DNA from: Anaerolineae bacterium UTCFX1
Lineage (GTDB): Bacteria; Chloroflexota; Anaerolineae; Anaerolineales; Villigracilaceae
Assembly: GCA_002050275.1 (NCBI GenBank)
Contig: MWTB01000021.1
Coordinates: 186,001-250,000, forward strand
Length of the DNA stretch: 64,000 nucleotides
Reading direction: 5' to 3'
Below are positions 9,031 to 18,633 of this stretch, piece after piece (the stretch's first letter is position 1; each line of letters opens with the position of its first letter). The notes under the pieces were generated by a model. The model had not been told where the DNA came from, did no database searches, and was given only the letters and a program-made list of their open reading frames with translations. The position numbers and the translations under genes are program-made.

Positions 9031-10437
9031 ATGCCCGATCTCTTCGACCACGCCATGCAAGAACGCATGAAATCCGAAGCGCCGCTCGCCGCGCGGATGC
9101 GTCCCCGCACGCTGGAAGAGTACATTGGGCAGGATCATATCGTCGGCGAAGGGAAGCTGCTCCGGCGCGCCATCAAAACCGATAGGTTATTTTCATCCAT
9201 TATTTTATGGGGGCCGCCGGGCACAGGCAAAACAACTTTAGCGCAAATTATCGCCAATACGACGAAGAGCCGCTTCGTCACCATTTCAGCAATTCTCGCC
9301 GGCAAAGCGGATTTGCGTGTCATCATTGACGAAGCCATCAAGCGCCGAAAACTGCACAATGAACGGACGATCCTTTTCGTGGATGAAGTCCATCGCTGGA
9401 ATAAAGCGCAACAAGACGCGCTCCTGCCCCACGTCGAGGCGGGAGTCGTCACCCTCATCGGCGCAACGACTGAAAATCCGTACTTTGAGGTCAATCAAGC
9501 GTTGATCTCGCGTTCGCGCGTTTTCCAACTGCGAAATTTGAATCAAGAAGAGACCAGCATCCTTATTGACCGCGCCCTCGCGGACAAAGAACGCGGTTAC
9601 GGAAATCAAACCGTCAAACTCGACGATAACGCCCGCGCTCACTTAATCGAAACCGCTAGCGGCGACGCGCGCAACGCGCTTAACGCCATCGAACTCGCCG
9701 TTGAATCCACGCCGCCGGACGAAAAAGGAGTTATCCACGTCACGCTGGACGTGGCGCAAGAGTCGATTCAACGTCGCGCGATACTGTACGACAAAGACGG
9801 CGATGCGCACTATGACACGATCTCTGCGTTTATCAAATCAGTGCGCGGAAGCGACCCAGATGCGGCACTGTATTGGCTCGCCAAAATGATCTATGCCGGC
9901 GAAGATCCGCGCTTCATTCTCAGAAGGTTGATCATTCTCGCAAGCGAAGATATCGGCTTGGCGGACCCGTTAGGGCTTGTCGTCGCTGCGTCTGCCGCGC
10001 AAGCGTTCGATTTCACCGGCTTACCCGAAGGTATCTATCCGATCGTTGAAGCGACGCTCTACCTCGCCACCGCGCCCAAGTCAAACAGCTCTGGCGCCTA
10101 TTTCAAAGCCATGAGAAAGCTCGAAGAGGAGGGACAAGTTTCCGTGCCGCGTCATCTCATGGATAACAGCCGCGATACAGAAATGCTCGGTCACGGCAAA
10201 GGTTACGTCTATCCACACGAGCATGAAGGGCATTTCACTCCGCAACAATATCTGCCAAAGAAATTGTTGGGCTCATATTTCTACTTGCCGTCGCAAGAAG
10301 GGTATGAAACGCAAATAGCGACTCGTCTCGAAGCGTGGCGCGACGCGCAAAGAAAAGCGCTGGGAATCACAAAAGCCGAGAACATCCCCGCGCTGAGCGA
10401 AGAACAAATTAATGAGATGAAGAGGAAAATTCGGTAA
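9031..10437 (+). CDS. rarA: replication-associated recombination protein RarA/MgsA (AAA+ ATPase)
   Basis: RarA acts at stalled replication forks with SSB and the recombination machinery. The 468-residue protein starts MPDLFDHAMQERMKSEAPLAARMRPRTLEEYIGQDHI, as in the family. It has Walker A GPPGTGKTTLAQ, Walker B ILFVDEVHRWN, sensor 1 GATTENP, and the C-terminal MgsA tetramerisation region (YHPHEH-like GYVYPHEHEGHFTPQQYLP). I chose 9031 over the ATG at 9016: the latter would encode part of the TATAAT box, and the family N-terminus starts at MPDLF. Confidence 0.93.
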   Translation: MPDLFDHAMQERMKSEAPLAARMRPRTLEEYIGQDHIVGEGKLLRRAIKTDRLFSSIILWGPPGTGKTTLAQIIANTTKSRFVTISAILAGKADLRVIIDEAIKRRKLHNERTILFVDEVHRWNKAQQDALLPHVEAGVVTLIGATTENPYFEVNQALISRSRVFQLRNLNQEETSILIDRALADKERGYGNQTVKLDDNARAHLIETASGDARNALNAIELAVESTPPDEKGVIHVTLDVAQESIQRRAILYDKDGDAHYDTISAFIKSVRGSDPDAALYWLAKMIYAGEDPRFILRRLIILASEDIGLADPLGLVVAASAAQAFDFTGLPEGIYPIVEATLYLATAPKSNSSGAYFKAMRKLEEEGQVSVPRHLMDNSRDTEMLGHGKGYVYPHEHEGHFTPQQYLPKKLLGSYFYLPSQEGYETQIATRLEAWRDAQRKALGITKAENIPALSEEQINEMKRKIR

Positions 10438-10467
10438 GTTAATTAATTTTGACCTGCCGTAAATCTT

Positions 10468-11088
10468 ATGCCAACGCTATTACTCATCCGTCACGGCGAA
10501 AACGACTTCGTCAAAACTCACAAAATGGCAGGAAGGCTGGCGGGGGTGCATTTAAATCAGAATGGGCGGAAACAGGCTGAGGCGTTAGCGGAAGCGCTAA
10601 AGAGCATTCCGCTCAGAGCTGTTGTTTCCAGTCCGCTGGAGCGAGCGCTGGAGACGGCGCATCCAATTGCCCAGGCGCGCAAATTAGAGATTCTACAGGA
10701 GCCCGATTTGATTGACGTAAATATCGGTCAATGGCAGGGCAAATCATGGCGACGGCTGGCGCTGACCAAGGATTGGAAGATCGTACAAAATGCGCCGTCG
10801 CGCTTTAGGTTTCCCGGCGGCGAGTCATTCACGGAGGCGCAGGCGCGCTGCGTGAACGCTATCGAGCGCATCGTTCAGAAATATAAGAAGCCGAAAGATA
10901 CGATCGCGATCATATTTCACGCCGACCCGATCAAACTAGTCGTCGCGCATTTCCTCGGAATGCCGCTCGATCATTTTCAGCGTTTAGGGTGCGACACCGG
11001 TTCAGCGACAATTTTGCGTGTGAGCGAGGCGCAGGCTTATCTCGTCAAGATGAATCAACGTCCGCCGTTCGATCTCCCTCGCAAGTAA
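10468..11088 (+). CDS. histidine phosphatase family protein (phosphoglycerate mutase-like)
   Basis: This 206-residue protein has the catalytic LIRHGENDF motif at residues 5-13 (phospho-histidine in RHG), SSPLERALETA (second Arg), the GQWQGKSW segment and IIFHADPIKLVVAHFLG (second catalytic His). It belongs to the branch that includes alpha-ribazole phosphatase and broad-specificity phosphatases; the substrate is not clear. It ends 10 bases before the convergent ABC permease gene. Confidence 0.85.
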   Translation: MPTLLLIRHGENDFVKTHKMAGRLAGVHLNQNGRKQAEALAEALKSIPLRAVVSSPLERALETAHPIAQARKLEILQEPDLIDVNIGQWQGKSWRRLALTKDWKIVQNAPSRFRFPGGESFTEAQARCVNAIERIVQKYKKPKDTIAIIFHADPIKLVVAHFLGMPLDHFQRLGCDTGSATILRVSEAQAYLVKMNQRPPFDLPRK

Positions 11089-11098
11089 TTCCTACGCA

Positions 11099-12418
11099 TT
11101 ATTCATATTTGAGCGCCAGCACGGGGACCATCGTCGCAGCGCGCAACGCGGGATACAACCCAGAAAGCATTCCTACCAACGTTGAAAATACAAGCGCAAA
11201 GACCGGCAACCAGATCGGTATGACTGCCGCGACGCTGGGCAATCCGCTTCCTTGTTGCCCGGCTTGATTCGCCATGTAGATGGACGCTAAGATATTGATG
11301 GCTTGCGAAGCCAACCATCCGACCGCAATACCGCCCAGCCCGCCTAAAAAGCCGATGCCTGCCGCTTCGCCAAGAAAAATAGCGAGCACGTCGCGGTTCG
11401 TGGCTCCGACGGCTTTCATCAGCCCGATCTCGCGCGTGCGTTCAAGGATAGACATCGCCATCGTATTAGCAATGCCTATCGCCGCCACCAGCAGCGCGAT
11501 CGCGCCCACACCGCCAAAAATAACCTGAAGGATGATGAAGAAATTATTGATGCCTTCCAAAAACGATTGCGGCGTATACGCCTGAAATCCCATCGCAGTG
11601 ATCTGATCGGCAACTTCCATAGCTTGGTTCGCATCTGTCACTTTGACGATCGCCATACTATAACCGTCTTTGTTGTAATTGAAGCGCCGATTCTGTGACC
11701 ACTCATTGAGCAGTTTTACCTGTTCCAACGGCATGTAAATAGCCCAGTCCGATTCGCCGCGCGTTTCTTTCAAAACGCCCGTAACGCGCAAAGCGATGTT
11801 TTTGCGCGTTTCATGCCCTTCTGAATCATATTTGAACACGACCATCTGCACTTGTTGATTGAACAAATCGGGCGGCGGAGGCGGTTCTTTGCCGGGTCGC
11901 AAATTTGGATCGTAGAAATTTTGCGGCACGGTAACGCCAATCACAATGCTTCCCCGTCCTAGTTCTGTTGACCCGCGATCTGCCGCATCGCCAAGATCCG
12001 CCACGTCGTTCGTCCCAATCCCGATGATGTTCGGGTACATTTCAAGTTTTTGAAATTTAATCAACGCGCCTGACATCAAATATTCGCGCGGAATAACCGA
12101 CTCGACGCCGGGAATGGCGCGAAAATCTTCCAGTGCAGAATTGGTCAGCAACTTTACGTCGCTGGGCGACGAAATTCCTCCTCCGTCGCCGCCCATGTAC
12201 ATGCCCTCGCCTCCATAAGAAGGGCTTACTTGAATCAATGTCAGATCGCCGATGCCATACAGTTGTTCGCTGGCGCTCTGTCGCAAGCCGCTCGCCAACG
12301 AGACTAGAACGACGACCGCCGCCGTGCCGATCACAACGCCGACAGCGGTCAGCGCGACGCGCGCTTTTCGGCGCGTAAGGTTTCCCGCAACGAGGCGAAG
12401 TAAATCAAAAAATTTCAT
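11099..12418 (-). CDS. ABC transporter permease, MacB/FtsX type
   Basis: This 439-residue permease has one N-terminal helix (ARVALTAVGVVIGTAAVVV), a large extracytoplasmic MacB-like periplasmic core domain (about residues 40-290) and three C-terminal helices in the FtsX domain. The FtsX phrase MSILERTREIGLMKAVGATN is clear. Such proteins work as mechanotransmission or export systems with a LolD/MacB-type ATPase. The start ATG overlaps the stop of the CARDB-like gene (ATGA at 12415-12418). Together with the ATPase at 14135 it forms one system. Confidence 0.88.
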   Translation of the reverse strand: MKFFDLLRLVAGNLTRRKARVALTAVGVVIGTAAVVVLVSLASGLRQSASEQLYGIGDLTLIQVSPSYGGEGMYMGGDGGGISSPSDVKLLTNSALEDFRAIPGVESVIPREYLMSGALIKFQKLEMYPNIIGIGTNDVADLGDAADRGSTELGRGSIVIGVTVPQNFYDPNLRPGKEPPPPPDLFNQQVQMVVFKYDSEGHETRKNIALRVTGVLKETRGESDWAIYMPLEQVKLLNEWSQNRRFNYNKDGYSMAIVKVTDANQAMEVADQITAMGFQAYTPQSFLEGINNFFIILQVIFGGVGAIALLVAAIGIANTMAMSILERTREIGLMKAVGATNRDVLAIFLGEAAGIGFLGGLGGIAVGWLASQAINILASIYMANQAGQQGSGLPSVAAVIPIWLPVFALVFSTLVGMLSGLYPALRAATMVPVLALKYE

Positions 12419-14112
12419 GGTCCGTTTTTGCCGCCGGGCGCCACAGGCGCAACTTCCTCAAAACTGCCGCTTCCTTCCATCGGAGCGGGTTCCACATCGG
12501 AAGGCGGAGCGCTATCCAAGCCAAGTATGCCAAAAATGAAGCGTTTCACCTTTTGCCAGAACGTTTCCGTTACCGGCTCTTCTAACCCGCCGGGCGCTTC
12601 TGGCGTTTCCTCAATAATCTGGTCAGTCACGTTTACATTGAGCGTTTTCGTGAACGTTCGCGGCTGGTTGAAATCGTCCAAATAATCTACGACTACATTG
12701 ATTTCAGTCGTACCCGGCTGATCTGGCGTGAATAGAGGGTCAATGGTGAAGAATCCGCCAACATCGAGCGAGCCGACCAGTCCCGCCCCGCTCTCAACCA
12801 ATCCGTTATCCGACTCAATCTTTACATTGCCCAACACAACAAGTCGTTTGCCCACGTTGGCGATCTGGATCGGCAAAATGCCGGGCTGGGCGATAAAAAA
12901 TTCACCTGCCGGCTGGTAAAAGCTAACGTCTACATTCGGAAGGCTGTAGACAAGCAGCGTGATCACCTGCTCGTCGTTGATCACCTCGTTCTTGTCGTTC
13001 AAATACGAGAACGTGATCCGCATGGGGTACGCGCCGGGGTTCGTAGATACGTTAACCACCAAATTCTGAGACGCTTCGATTCGATCTCCAGAATCCAGTT
13101 CGCCCAACGATTGCACGTTCGATGCGCCGACCGGGGCGAAGTTAGCGAAGTCGCCTCCGCCGCCCGAAACCCCGCCCGGTTGGGGCGTTTCGCCCGAAGA
13201 GCCGCTTGAGCCGCCGCCTACGATCATGGTGATGCGTTGGGCTTTAGCGTTGCCTACATTTTGAATCGTTAATTTGAGTGCGAATTTCTCACCCGGTTGA
13301 AGCGGGTCAATATCGGTTGAATATCCGCTGATCACCAATTGCGAGCTTTTCACCCCGGTAGGAGTGGAGGTTGCGACGGCAACCCCGCTGTAGGCGCCCC
13401 CGCTGACCACAACCGGAAGCGTAAATTTATCGGAATAGGCTGTGCCGGCGCTGTCGTAATAAGTGACCGTTAGATCTACCACGACCACTTTCTGTCCATA
13501 GACCTGTTCCGTAAGGCGGAAGCCCTGCGCAAGGCTGGCATGGTTTCCCACGCCTATTTCGTCCAACGCTTTAACTCCGCCATTCTCGAGAGGCGCAAGT
13601 TCCGGCGATGTAAAAATCGCCTGCACGCCATACGCCGCCGCGCCGCCGGCGTTCTCGAGATGAACGCGCACATTAAACTCGCCCTTCGTTTCGGCAGCGC
13701 CCTTCACAGCGGTCATATTCACTACAACCTGCGGACGCGCAAAAACCGTAGCCGGCGGCGGAGTGGGCTCCTTAATTTGGAGGGCTTTTACGCAGGTCAC
13801 ATCCGTGTCAACGCCATTTGCTATGGTCACATTGTATTTGCGCGCCGGTTTACCGGCAGGGACTTCGGCTGTAATAACCGTATCGTTTATAACGATCGTA
13901 GGCAACGCGGAACCGTCTAACAATACAACCGCCGAACCGACTAAAAAACCGCTTCCAGTAATCGTAATTGTCGTCGCGACATCGTTCGTAATTGAATTCA
14001 GCGTGATAGGCGACGGGCTACAGGGCATCGTCATGGCACGCGCCGAAAGGGGCATTGCAGAAAAGACCAGCGCCAACAGCCCCGAAATGGATATCATGCG
14101 AAAGCGTTTCAT
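12415..14112 (-). CDS. secreted CARDB-like / IPT-domain protein in ABC operon
   Basis: This is a 565-residue exported protein of unknown role. The signal peptide is KRFRMISISGLLALVFSAMPLSARA. An IPT/TIG-like domain follows (SPITLNSITNDVATTIT, GSGFLVGSAVVLLDG) at about 30-110, then three or four CARDB-like beta-sandwich modules (NAGGAAAYGVQA; NVGNAKAQRITM; NVGKRLVVLGNV). A glycine-serine-rich loop lies near residue 330. The C-terminus holds an amphipathic segment (WQKVKRFIFGILGLD) and an acidic tail. The gene lies between the ABC ATPase and the permease with a 4-base overlap, so it probably works with them as an extracytoplasmic partner. I chose the ATG at 14112 because it starts the signal peptide and has CAGGAAA before it; the longer frame from 14226 would overlap the ATPase gene. 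Confidence 0.7.
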   Translation of the reverse strand: MKRFRMISISGLLALVFSAMPLSARAMTMPCSPSPITLNSITNDVATTITITGSGFLVGSAVVLLDGSALPTIVINDTVITAEVPAGKPARKYNVTIANGVDTDVTCVKALQIKEPTPPPATVFARPQVVVNMTAVKGAAETKGEFNVRVHLENAGGAAAYGVQAIFTSPELAPLENGGVKALDEIGVGNHASLAQGFRLTEQVYGQKVVVVDLTVTYYDSAGTAYSDKFTLPVVVSGGAYSGVAVATSTPTGVKSSQLVISGYSTDIDPLQPGEKFALKLTIQNVGNAKAQRITMIVGGGSSGSSGETPQPGGVSGGGGDFANFAPVGASNVQSLGELDSGDRIEASQNLVVNVSTNPGAYPMRITFSYLNDKNEVINDEQVITLLVYSLPNVDVSFYQPAGEFFIAQPGILPIQIANVGKRLVVLGNVKIESDNGLVESGAGLVGSLDVGGFFTIDPLFTPDQPGTTEINVVVDYLDDFNQPRTFTKTLNVNVTDQIIEETPEAPGGLEEPVTETFWQKVKRFIFGILGLDSAPPSDVEPAPMEGSGSFEEVAPVAPGGKNGP

Positions 14113-14134
14113 TTTATTTTTCCTGTTTATCAAT

Positions 14135-14854
14135 TTATTCGATCTGCAACGCTTCCAGCGCGGCGGATTCGTACTCCGCTTCGCCGACGACGCGTCCATC
14201 AAGCAGGTAAATTCTATGCGTAGCAAAATGCGTCATGCGCGGATCGTGAGTCACCACCAGCACCGTGCGCCCGGCTTTATGCAAATCAGACAGCACGCGC
14301 ATGACCGCGCTGCCGCTGGATGTGTCGAGATTACCGGTCGGCTCATCCGCGAGAATCAATTTAGGGGCGTTCACCAAAGCCCGCGCGATGGCGACGCGCT
14401 GTTGTTGTCCGCCGGAGAGCTCGGAAGGACGATGATCGGCGCGATTCTCCAAACCGACTTGCGCCAACAACTCTTGCGCGCGAGTTTTTCGCTGTTTGGC
14501 GCTTGTCCCTGCAAATTGCATGGGAAACCCAACGTTCTCCAGCGCATTCATGCTGGAAATCAAGTTAAAAGATTGGAAGACAAATCCCATCGTGCGGCGG
14601 CGGAAGAGCGCCAACGCGTTTTCGTCCATCTGATCGAGCCGTTCGCCCTCGATGGAAATCTCGCCGGAAGTAGCGCGGTCCAATCCGCCTAGGAGGTAAA
14701 GCAACGTGCTTTTCCCAGAGCCGGAAGGTCCCATCACGACCGTGAAAGTTCCCTCTTCGATCTCGACGTCAACATTGTCCAATGCGCGCACCACCTGCCC
14801 GCCCATTTCAAAATGTTTCGTCAGCCCAACGATGCGGATAAACGGTTCGCTCAC
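14135..14854 (-). CDS. ABC transporter ATP-binding protein, LolD/MacB type
   Basis: This 239-residue ATPase has Walker [19 protein letters not shown], a Q-loop [17 protein letters not shown], signature [15 protein letters not shown], Walker [13 protein letters not shown] and H-loop VVTHDPR. The Q-loop sequence and GNLD ending are those of the LolD/MacB/FtsE group. The start is a GTG at 14854, one base after the Yip1 stop, so translation is coupled. Confidence 0.93.
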   Translation of the reverse strand: MSEPFIRIVGLTKHFEMGGQVVRALDNVDVEIEEGTFTVVMGPSGSGKSTLLYLLGGLDRATSGEISIEGERLDQMDENALALFRRRTMGFVFQSFNLISSMNALENVGFPMQFAGTSAKQRKTRAQELLAQVGLENRADHRPSELSGGQQQRVAIARALVNAPKLILADEPTGNLDTSSGSAVMRVLSDLHKAGRTVLVVTHDPRMTHFATHRIYLLDGRVVGEAEYESAALEALQIE

Positions 14855-14855
14855 A

Positions 14856-15587
14856 TCACCCCAAATTAGCGATCGCCGCGCCTGCGCCGGCTTGAATCGT
14901 GAGCCAGAGGATTACAACGACCAACGTTCCGACCAACGTTTTACGTTTAGGCAAGCCGTCTACAATCGAAAATCCGATCACGAGCAAAGCGATGTTCCAA
15001 AAAAAGAATAAATCGGTTCGAGCGAGAAGTTGAGAGAAAAAACCCGGCTCAGCAAATCCCGAAAGGCCTGGGCTAGAAACTTGTCGATTCATTATCAACA
15101 TAAACAACGCCCGCAGAATGTCGCGGATTATAAATGGCGTTCCCGCCCAGCCAACCACGTTCAAGGCGCTCTGCATCGAGCCGCGCCCGCCGAGCAGGGT
15201 CGAGACCAACCGCATAACCCCTGAAAATACAATCCAACCCAGCCATAGAACGACAAGCGCCCCGATCATGGGAAGCGCGTAATTTACAAGCGGGCCTTGC
15301 GCAGTTTGCTGGGCATCCATGAAACTCTGCTGCATGTCGGGCGTCCAATACTGCCAATCAGGAGGCAATTCCGTCACTCCGCCCAACGCAGCTTGCATTT
15401 TCAGATGGCCGCTCGCGGCAACCACAAGAATGGATGAGAGCGTTAACGCCAACATAGGCGTCAACCACGTCCCGCGTTTATCGGCGCTCATCGGCGCGAA
15501 CGCCTCGCGTGGACGAATCAAAATAGTCAACAGGCGCGCAACATCAAACCGCCGCATCGTCGTTGTTTCTTTTACTGTTTCCGTCAT
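14856..15587 (-). CDS. Yip1-domain membrane protein
   Basis: This 243-residue protein has about five hydrophobic helices: WLTPMLALTLSSILVVAAS, a GALVVLWLGWIVFSGVM helix, ILRALFMLI, an LFFFWNIALLVIGFSI helix and LVGTLVVVILWLTIQAGAG. The N-terminal half contains the IRPREAFAPMSADKRGTWLTP segment typical of bacterial Yip1-family proteins. It is the first gene of the ABC operon and may be its membrane accessory subunit. The molecular role is unknown. Confidence 0.72.
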   Translation of the reverse strand: MTETVKETTTMRRFDVARLLTILIRPREAFAPMSADKRGTWLTPMLALTLSSILVVAASGHLKMQAALGGVTELPPDWQYWTPDMQQSFMDAQQTAQGPLVNYALPMIGALVVLWLGWIVFSGVMRLVSTLLGGRGSMQSALNVVGWAGTPFIIRDILRALFMLIMNRQVSSPGLSGFAEPGFFSQLLARTDLFFFWNIALLVIGFSIVDGLPKRKTLVGTLVVVILWLTIQAGAGAAIANLG

Positions 15588-15716
15588 ACATCCACTCTAT
15601 CGAAGAAACTCCAAAGTTTCTGCAATTGGCGCATACATCTTTGGGCGCGTAGATTCTAACATGTCGCCGCGCTTTTCATGGACGGAAGAACCGCGCCGTA
15701 AGTTCCCTACGATAAT

Positions 15717-16559
15717 TTAGCTTAAATCGAAGAGGTCGCGTTTAACGCGAAACGCCCCATTCACCGGCGGATAAGCGCGCATAAATTCATCACGCTCGCC
15801 GATCAACGCAAACACGAGTCCCATCAATCCGCGGCGCATCTGACCGCCGCCCTGCGAAGCATACTGTTCGCTCGCCGCGCGTTTCACGCTCGCTACGGAA
15901 CTGACATTCAGTCGCGCATGAACCGGGAAGTCCGCAATCAGGTCGGTCAGGTCAATGTCTTTGTTGCGCCCCCACTTACGCGGATCTTTGCCGAAGAGCG
16001 GCAGAAGCCGCACCGACCACTTGATAAATCCGCGCGGGAAGACGTGATAATAAAGCGCGCTTGGTTGAAACGGAGCGCCAGCCTCCGGGTGAAAGGACGC
16101 GTCATTCGCCTTTTCGAACGCGAGCGTCGTTGCGCGTTGAATATGGATATGGTCGGGATGTTTGTATCCGCCGATCGGGTCGAATGTGATGACGATATCT
16201 GGCTTGAGTTCGCGGATGTACTTCACGACGCGCCCCGCCGTCTCTTCAATGGAGTGATTGACCTGCGCGTCAGGATTTTTGTTGTCGTCCGAACCGTTCA
16301 TGCCCGAATCGCGATATCCTAAAAAGAAAACGTCCTTTAAGCCCAGAATCTTTGCGGCGCGCATCAACTCATCTGTGCGCAATGCGGCAATATCCTTAAA
16401 ACCATGCATGAATTCCTCGTCCACCGCGCCTGCCTCGCCGCGCGTAGCGCAAAGATAATACGCGTCGTATCCGCGTCGAGCGTATAAGGCAAGCGTCCCG
16501 CCCAAGCCAAAGGTCTCATCATCTGGATGAGCCAACACCGTTAAAATCGTCTTTGTCAT
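15717..16559 (-). CDS. PIG-L family deacetylase
   Basis: This 280-residue zinc enzyme removes N-acetyl groups from GlcNAc-type substrates (LmbE/MshB/BshB superfamily). The zinc motif AHPDDETFGLGGTLALYA lies at the N-terminus and the second zinc motif HPDHIHIQRATT is near residue 145. I chose the ATG at 16559 because CGAGGAAAA lies just before it; the ATG at 16577 adds six residues that contain that site. The substrate is uncertain: thiol cofactor synthesis or glycan deacetylation are both possible. It is divergent from the cystathionine synthase gene, a sulfur-metabolism neighbour, which makes a thiol role worth considering but does not show it. Confidence 0.85.
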   Translation of the reverse strand: MTKTILTVLAHPDDETFGLGGTLALYARRGYDAYYLCATRGEAGAVDEEFMHGFKDIAALRTDELMRAAKILGLKDVFFLGYRDSGMNGSDDNKNPDAQVNHSIEETAGRVVKYIRELKPDIVITFDPIGGYKHPDHIHIQRATTLAFEKANDASFHPEAGAPFQPSALYYHVFPRGFIKWSVRLLPLFGKDPRKWGRNKDIDLTDLIADFPVHARLNVSSVASVKRAASEQYASQGGGQMRRGLMGLVFALIGERDEFMRAYPPVNGAFRVKRDLFDLS

Positions 16560-16632
16560 TTTTCCTCGTATAATCAAATTTGAAATCGAAATTCAGACAA
16601 CGTAATTGCATAAAAATTTACAAGGAGACAGC

Positions 16633-17775
16633 ATGAAATTTGAAACGTTAGCCATCCACGCCGGGCAAGAGCCCGACCCGAACAACGGGGCGGTAATGAC
16701 GCCGGTCTATCTCACTTCTACATACAAGCAGGACGGCGTAGGCAAGCCGCGGCAAGGATACGAATATTCGCGCACGTTGAACCCCACTCGCAAAGCGCTG
16801 CAAGATTGCCTCGCCGCGCTCGAAAGCGGATCGTTCGGGCTGGCGTTTGCCTCGGGACTCGCCGCTACGAACACAGTCTTGCAATTGCTCAACGCCGGCG
16901 ATCATGTGTTGGCGGGCAACGACGTGTACGGCGGCGCCTTTCGCCTCTTCGATAAAATCCTGCGCCGCTTCAACCTCGACTTTACGTTTGCCGATACGAC
17001 CGATCCCGAATCGGTCGCCGAAGCGTTAACGCCTTCCACGCGCCTCGTCTGGCTGGAGACGCCGACAAATCCCTACTTGCGCATCACCAACATTCAAGCC
17101 GTCGCCGAGATCGTCCATGCGCATCCAAATAAACCGTTGCTCGCCGTAGACAACACGTTTGCCACGCCCTACCTCCAGCGTCCGCTTGAACTCGGCGCGG
17201 ACATCGTCGTCCACTCAATGACAAAATATCTCGGCGGTCATTCGGATGTAGTCGGCGGCGCAGCGATCGTCAAAGACAAAGAATTGGCAGACAGACTCTA
17301 CTTCTTACAAAACGCGGTCGGCGCAGTTCCAGGACCGATGGACTGCTTCCTCGTCTTGCGCGGGATCAAGACCCTGCCTCTCCGCATGGAACGTCATTAT
17401 GAGAATGCAACAGCGATCGTTGAATTTCTCGCGAACCATCCCAAGGTAGAGAAGATTTTCTATCCTTACCACACAAGCCATCCGCAACAAAAGACGGCAA
17501 AGCATCAAATGCGAAACGGCGGCGGCATGATCTCGTTCATCGTCAAAGGCGGAAGAGACGCCGCCGTCCGAGTCGTGGAGGCGACGAAAATCTTCGCGCT
17601 CGCCGAATCGCTCGGCGGCGTAGAGTCGCTGATCGAGGTTCCGGCGGCAATGACGCATCTCTCCGTAGTCGGTTCGCCGCTCGAAGTTGACCCCGCATTA
17701 ATTCGTTTGTCGGTGGGGATAGAAAATAAAGACGATCTGATTGAAGATATGCAGCAAGCGCTGGAGAAAGCCTAG
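16633..17775 (+). CDS. metB: cystathionine gamma-synthase / trans-sulfuration PLP enzyme
   Basis: This 380-residue enzyme of the Cys/Met metabolism PLP family joins an activated homoserine with cysteine (gamma-synthase) or cleaves cystathionine (gamma-lyase). The PLP lysine is in HSMTKYLGGHSDVVGG. The substrate-binding segments YEYSRTLNPTRKALQ and the phosphate-site ASGLAATN are intact, and the C-terminal LSVGIENKDDLIEDMQQAL is typical. The start is the ATG at 16633, 6 bases after AAGGAGAC; the ATG at 16606 lies before the ribosome binding site. A TATAAT at 16569-16574 is the likely -10. Gamma-lyase activity cannot be excluded from sequence. Confidence 0.88.
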   Translation: MKFETLAIHAGQEPDPNNGAVMTPVYLTSTYKQDGVGKPRQGYEYSRTLNPTRKALQDCLAALESGSFGLAFASGLAATNTVLQLLNAGDHVLAGNDVYGGAFRLFDKILRRFNLDFTFADTTDPESVAEALTPSTRLVWLETPTNPYLRITNIQAVAEIVHAHPNKPLLAVDNTFATPYLQRPLELGADIVVHSMTKYLGGHSDVVGGAAIVKDKELADRLYFLQNAVGAVPGPMDCFLVLRGIKTLPLRMERHYENATAIVEFLANHPKVEKIFYPYHTSHPQQKTAKHQMRNGGGMISFIVKGGRDAAVRVVEATKIFALAESLGGVESLIEVPAAMTHLSVVGSPLEVDPALIRLSVGIENKDDLIEDMQQALEKA

Positions 17776-17801
17776 AGTCTTCTAAACGCGAGTTAAAGAT
17801 T

Positions 17802-17834
17802 GCATCGTCCTCTCGAAAAACGTCAGGACGATGC
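17802..17834. other. 10-bp inverted repeat between convergent genes
   Basis: GCATCGTCCT and AGGACGATGC pair across a 13-base loop in the gap between metB and the kinase gene. No T run follows on either strand. It may be a weak terminator. A second short pair, GTTTTGAA / TTCAAAAC, lies at 17875-17907. Confidence 0.35.
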
Positions 17835-17900
17835 GAACTCTAGCGAAGGGTTCCTTACCTTGAAGAAATCGTAAGTTTTGAAACTCAAGCTTTTCCGGCT

Positions 17901-18536
17901 TCAAAACTCGACCACTTCCTTGCCCGAAAGCTTGTTTTGAATCCGCTCGACGACGATATCAAGATGATTGGGCTGATGCACATAGTCCAGGTCGTCGGTT
18001 TGAATGGTCAACACCGGGCACATATCAAACGCGCTCAACCATTCGTCATAGAATGAATCGAGCAACGACAAATAGTCCAGCGTAATTCCCGATTCCATCC
18101 CCCGTGCGCGGCGGCGGATGCGCTCCATCAACACGCCGGCGGGCGCTTCAAGGTAAACAAGCAGGTTCGGGCGCGGCATACTCTTCACGACCAGTTCGTA
18201 CAATCTGCGATACGCAAGATAATCGCGCTCGGTTAGATTCCCCATATGATGCAGCGCGCGCGCAAAAATATAGAAATCTTCATAAATGCTGCGGTCGAGA
18301 ATCGCTGAACGTCCATTGCGCGCGGCTTCAAGATATTGGTCGGCGCGATGACCGAGGAAAAAGACTTGCAAATGAAACGACCACACGCGCATATCGCCGT
18401 AAAAATCCGCCAGATAAGGGTTATCCGCCACCGACTCGTATCCCGTGCGCCAACCAAGCCGGGAGCCGATCCGTTCTGTTAACGACGTTTTTCCCACGCC
18501 AATATTTCCCGCTACCACCGTCATGTAGTTCGCCAT
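17901..18536 (-). CDS. deoxynucleoside kinase family protein
   Basis: This 211-residue kinase phosphorylates deoxynucleosides in nucleotide salvage. The P-loop is GNIGVGKTSL, followed by YESVADNPYLADFYGD (substrate Glu), the ILDRSIYEDFYIFARALH stretch with the catalytic DR(S/T) motif, and a lid region MERIRRRARGMESG. The length and motifs match the bacterial dNK/dGK-dAK group. AGGCGCG with GGAGG lies just before the ATG. Which deoxynucleoside is preferred cannot be read. Confidence 0.88.
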   Translation of the reverse strand: MANYMTVVAGNIGVGKTSLTERIGSRLGWRTGYESVADNPYLADFYGDMRVWSFHLQVFFLGHRADQYLEAARNGRSAILDRSIYEDFYIFARALHHMGNLTERDYLAYRRLYELVVKSMPRPNLLVYLEAPAGVLMERIRRRARGMESGITLDYLSLLDSFYDEWLSAFDMCPVLTIQTDDLDYVHQPNHLDIVVERIQNKLSGKEVVEF

Positions 18537-18633
18537 CGCGCCTCCGCAAAAGATATTTCAGTATAGGCGAGCCCAACAAATTTGTCGAGGCTTAAAGAAA
18601 AAATGCCAGTATAATCTTACGCAAGGAGACTTC

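Noticed and set aside
16560..16632. SAM riboswitch before metB
   Set aside because: The 73-base gap is too short and has no matching stems.
17802..17834. Rho-independent terminator after metB
   Set aside because: The 10-bp stem is sound but no T run follows on either strand, so it is listed only as an inverted repeat.
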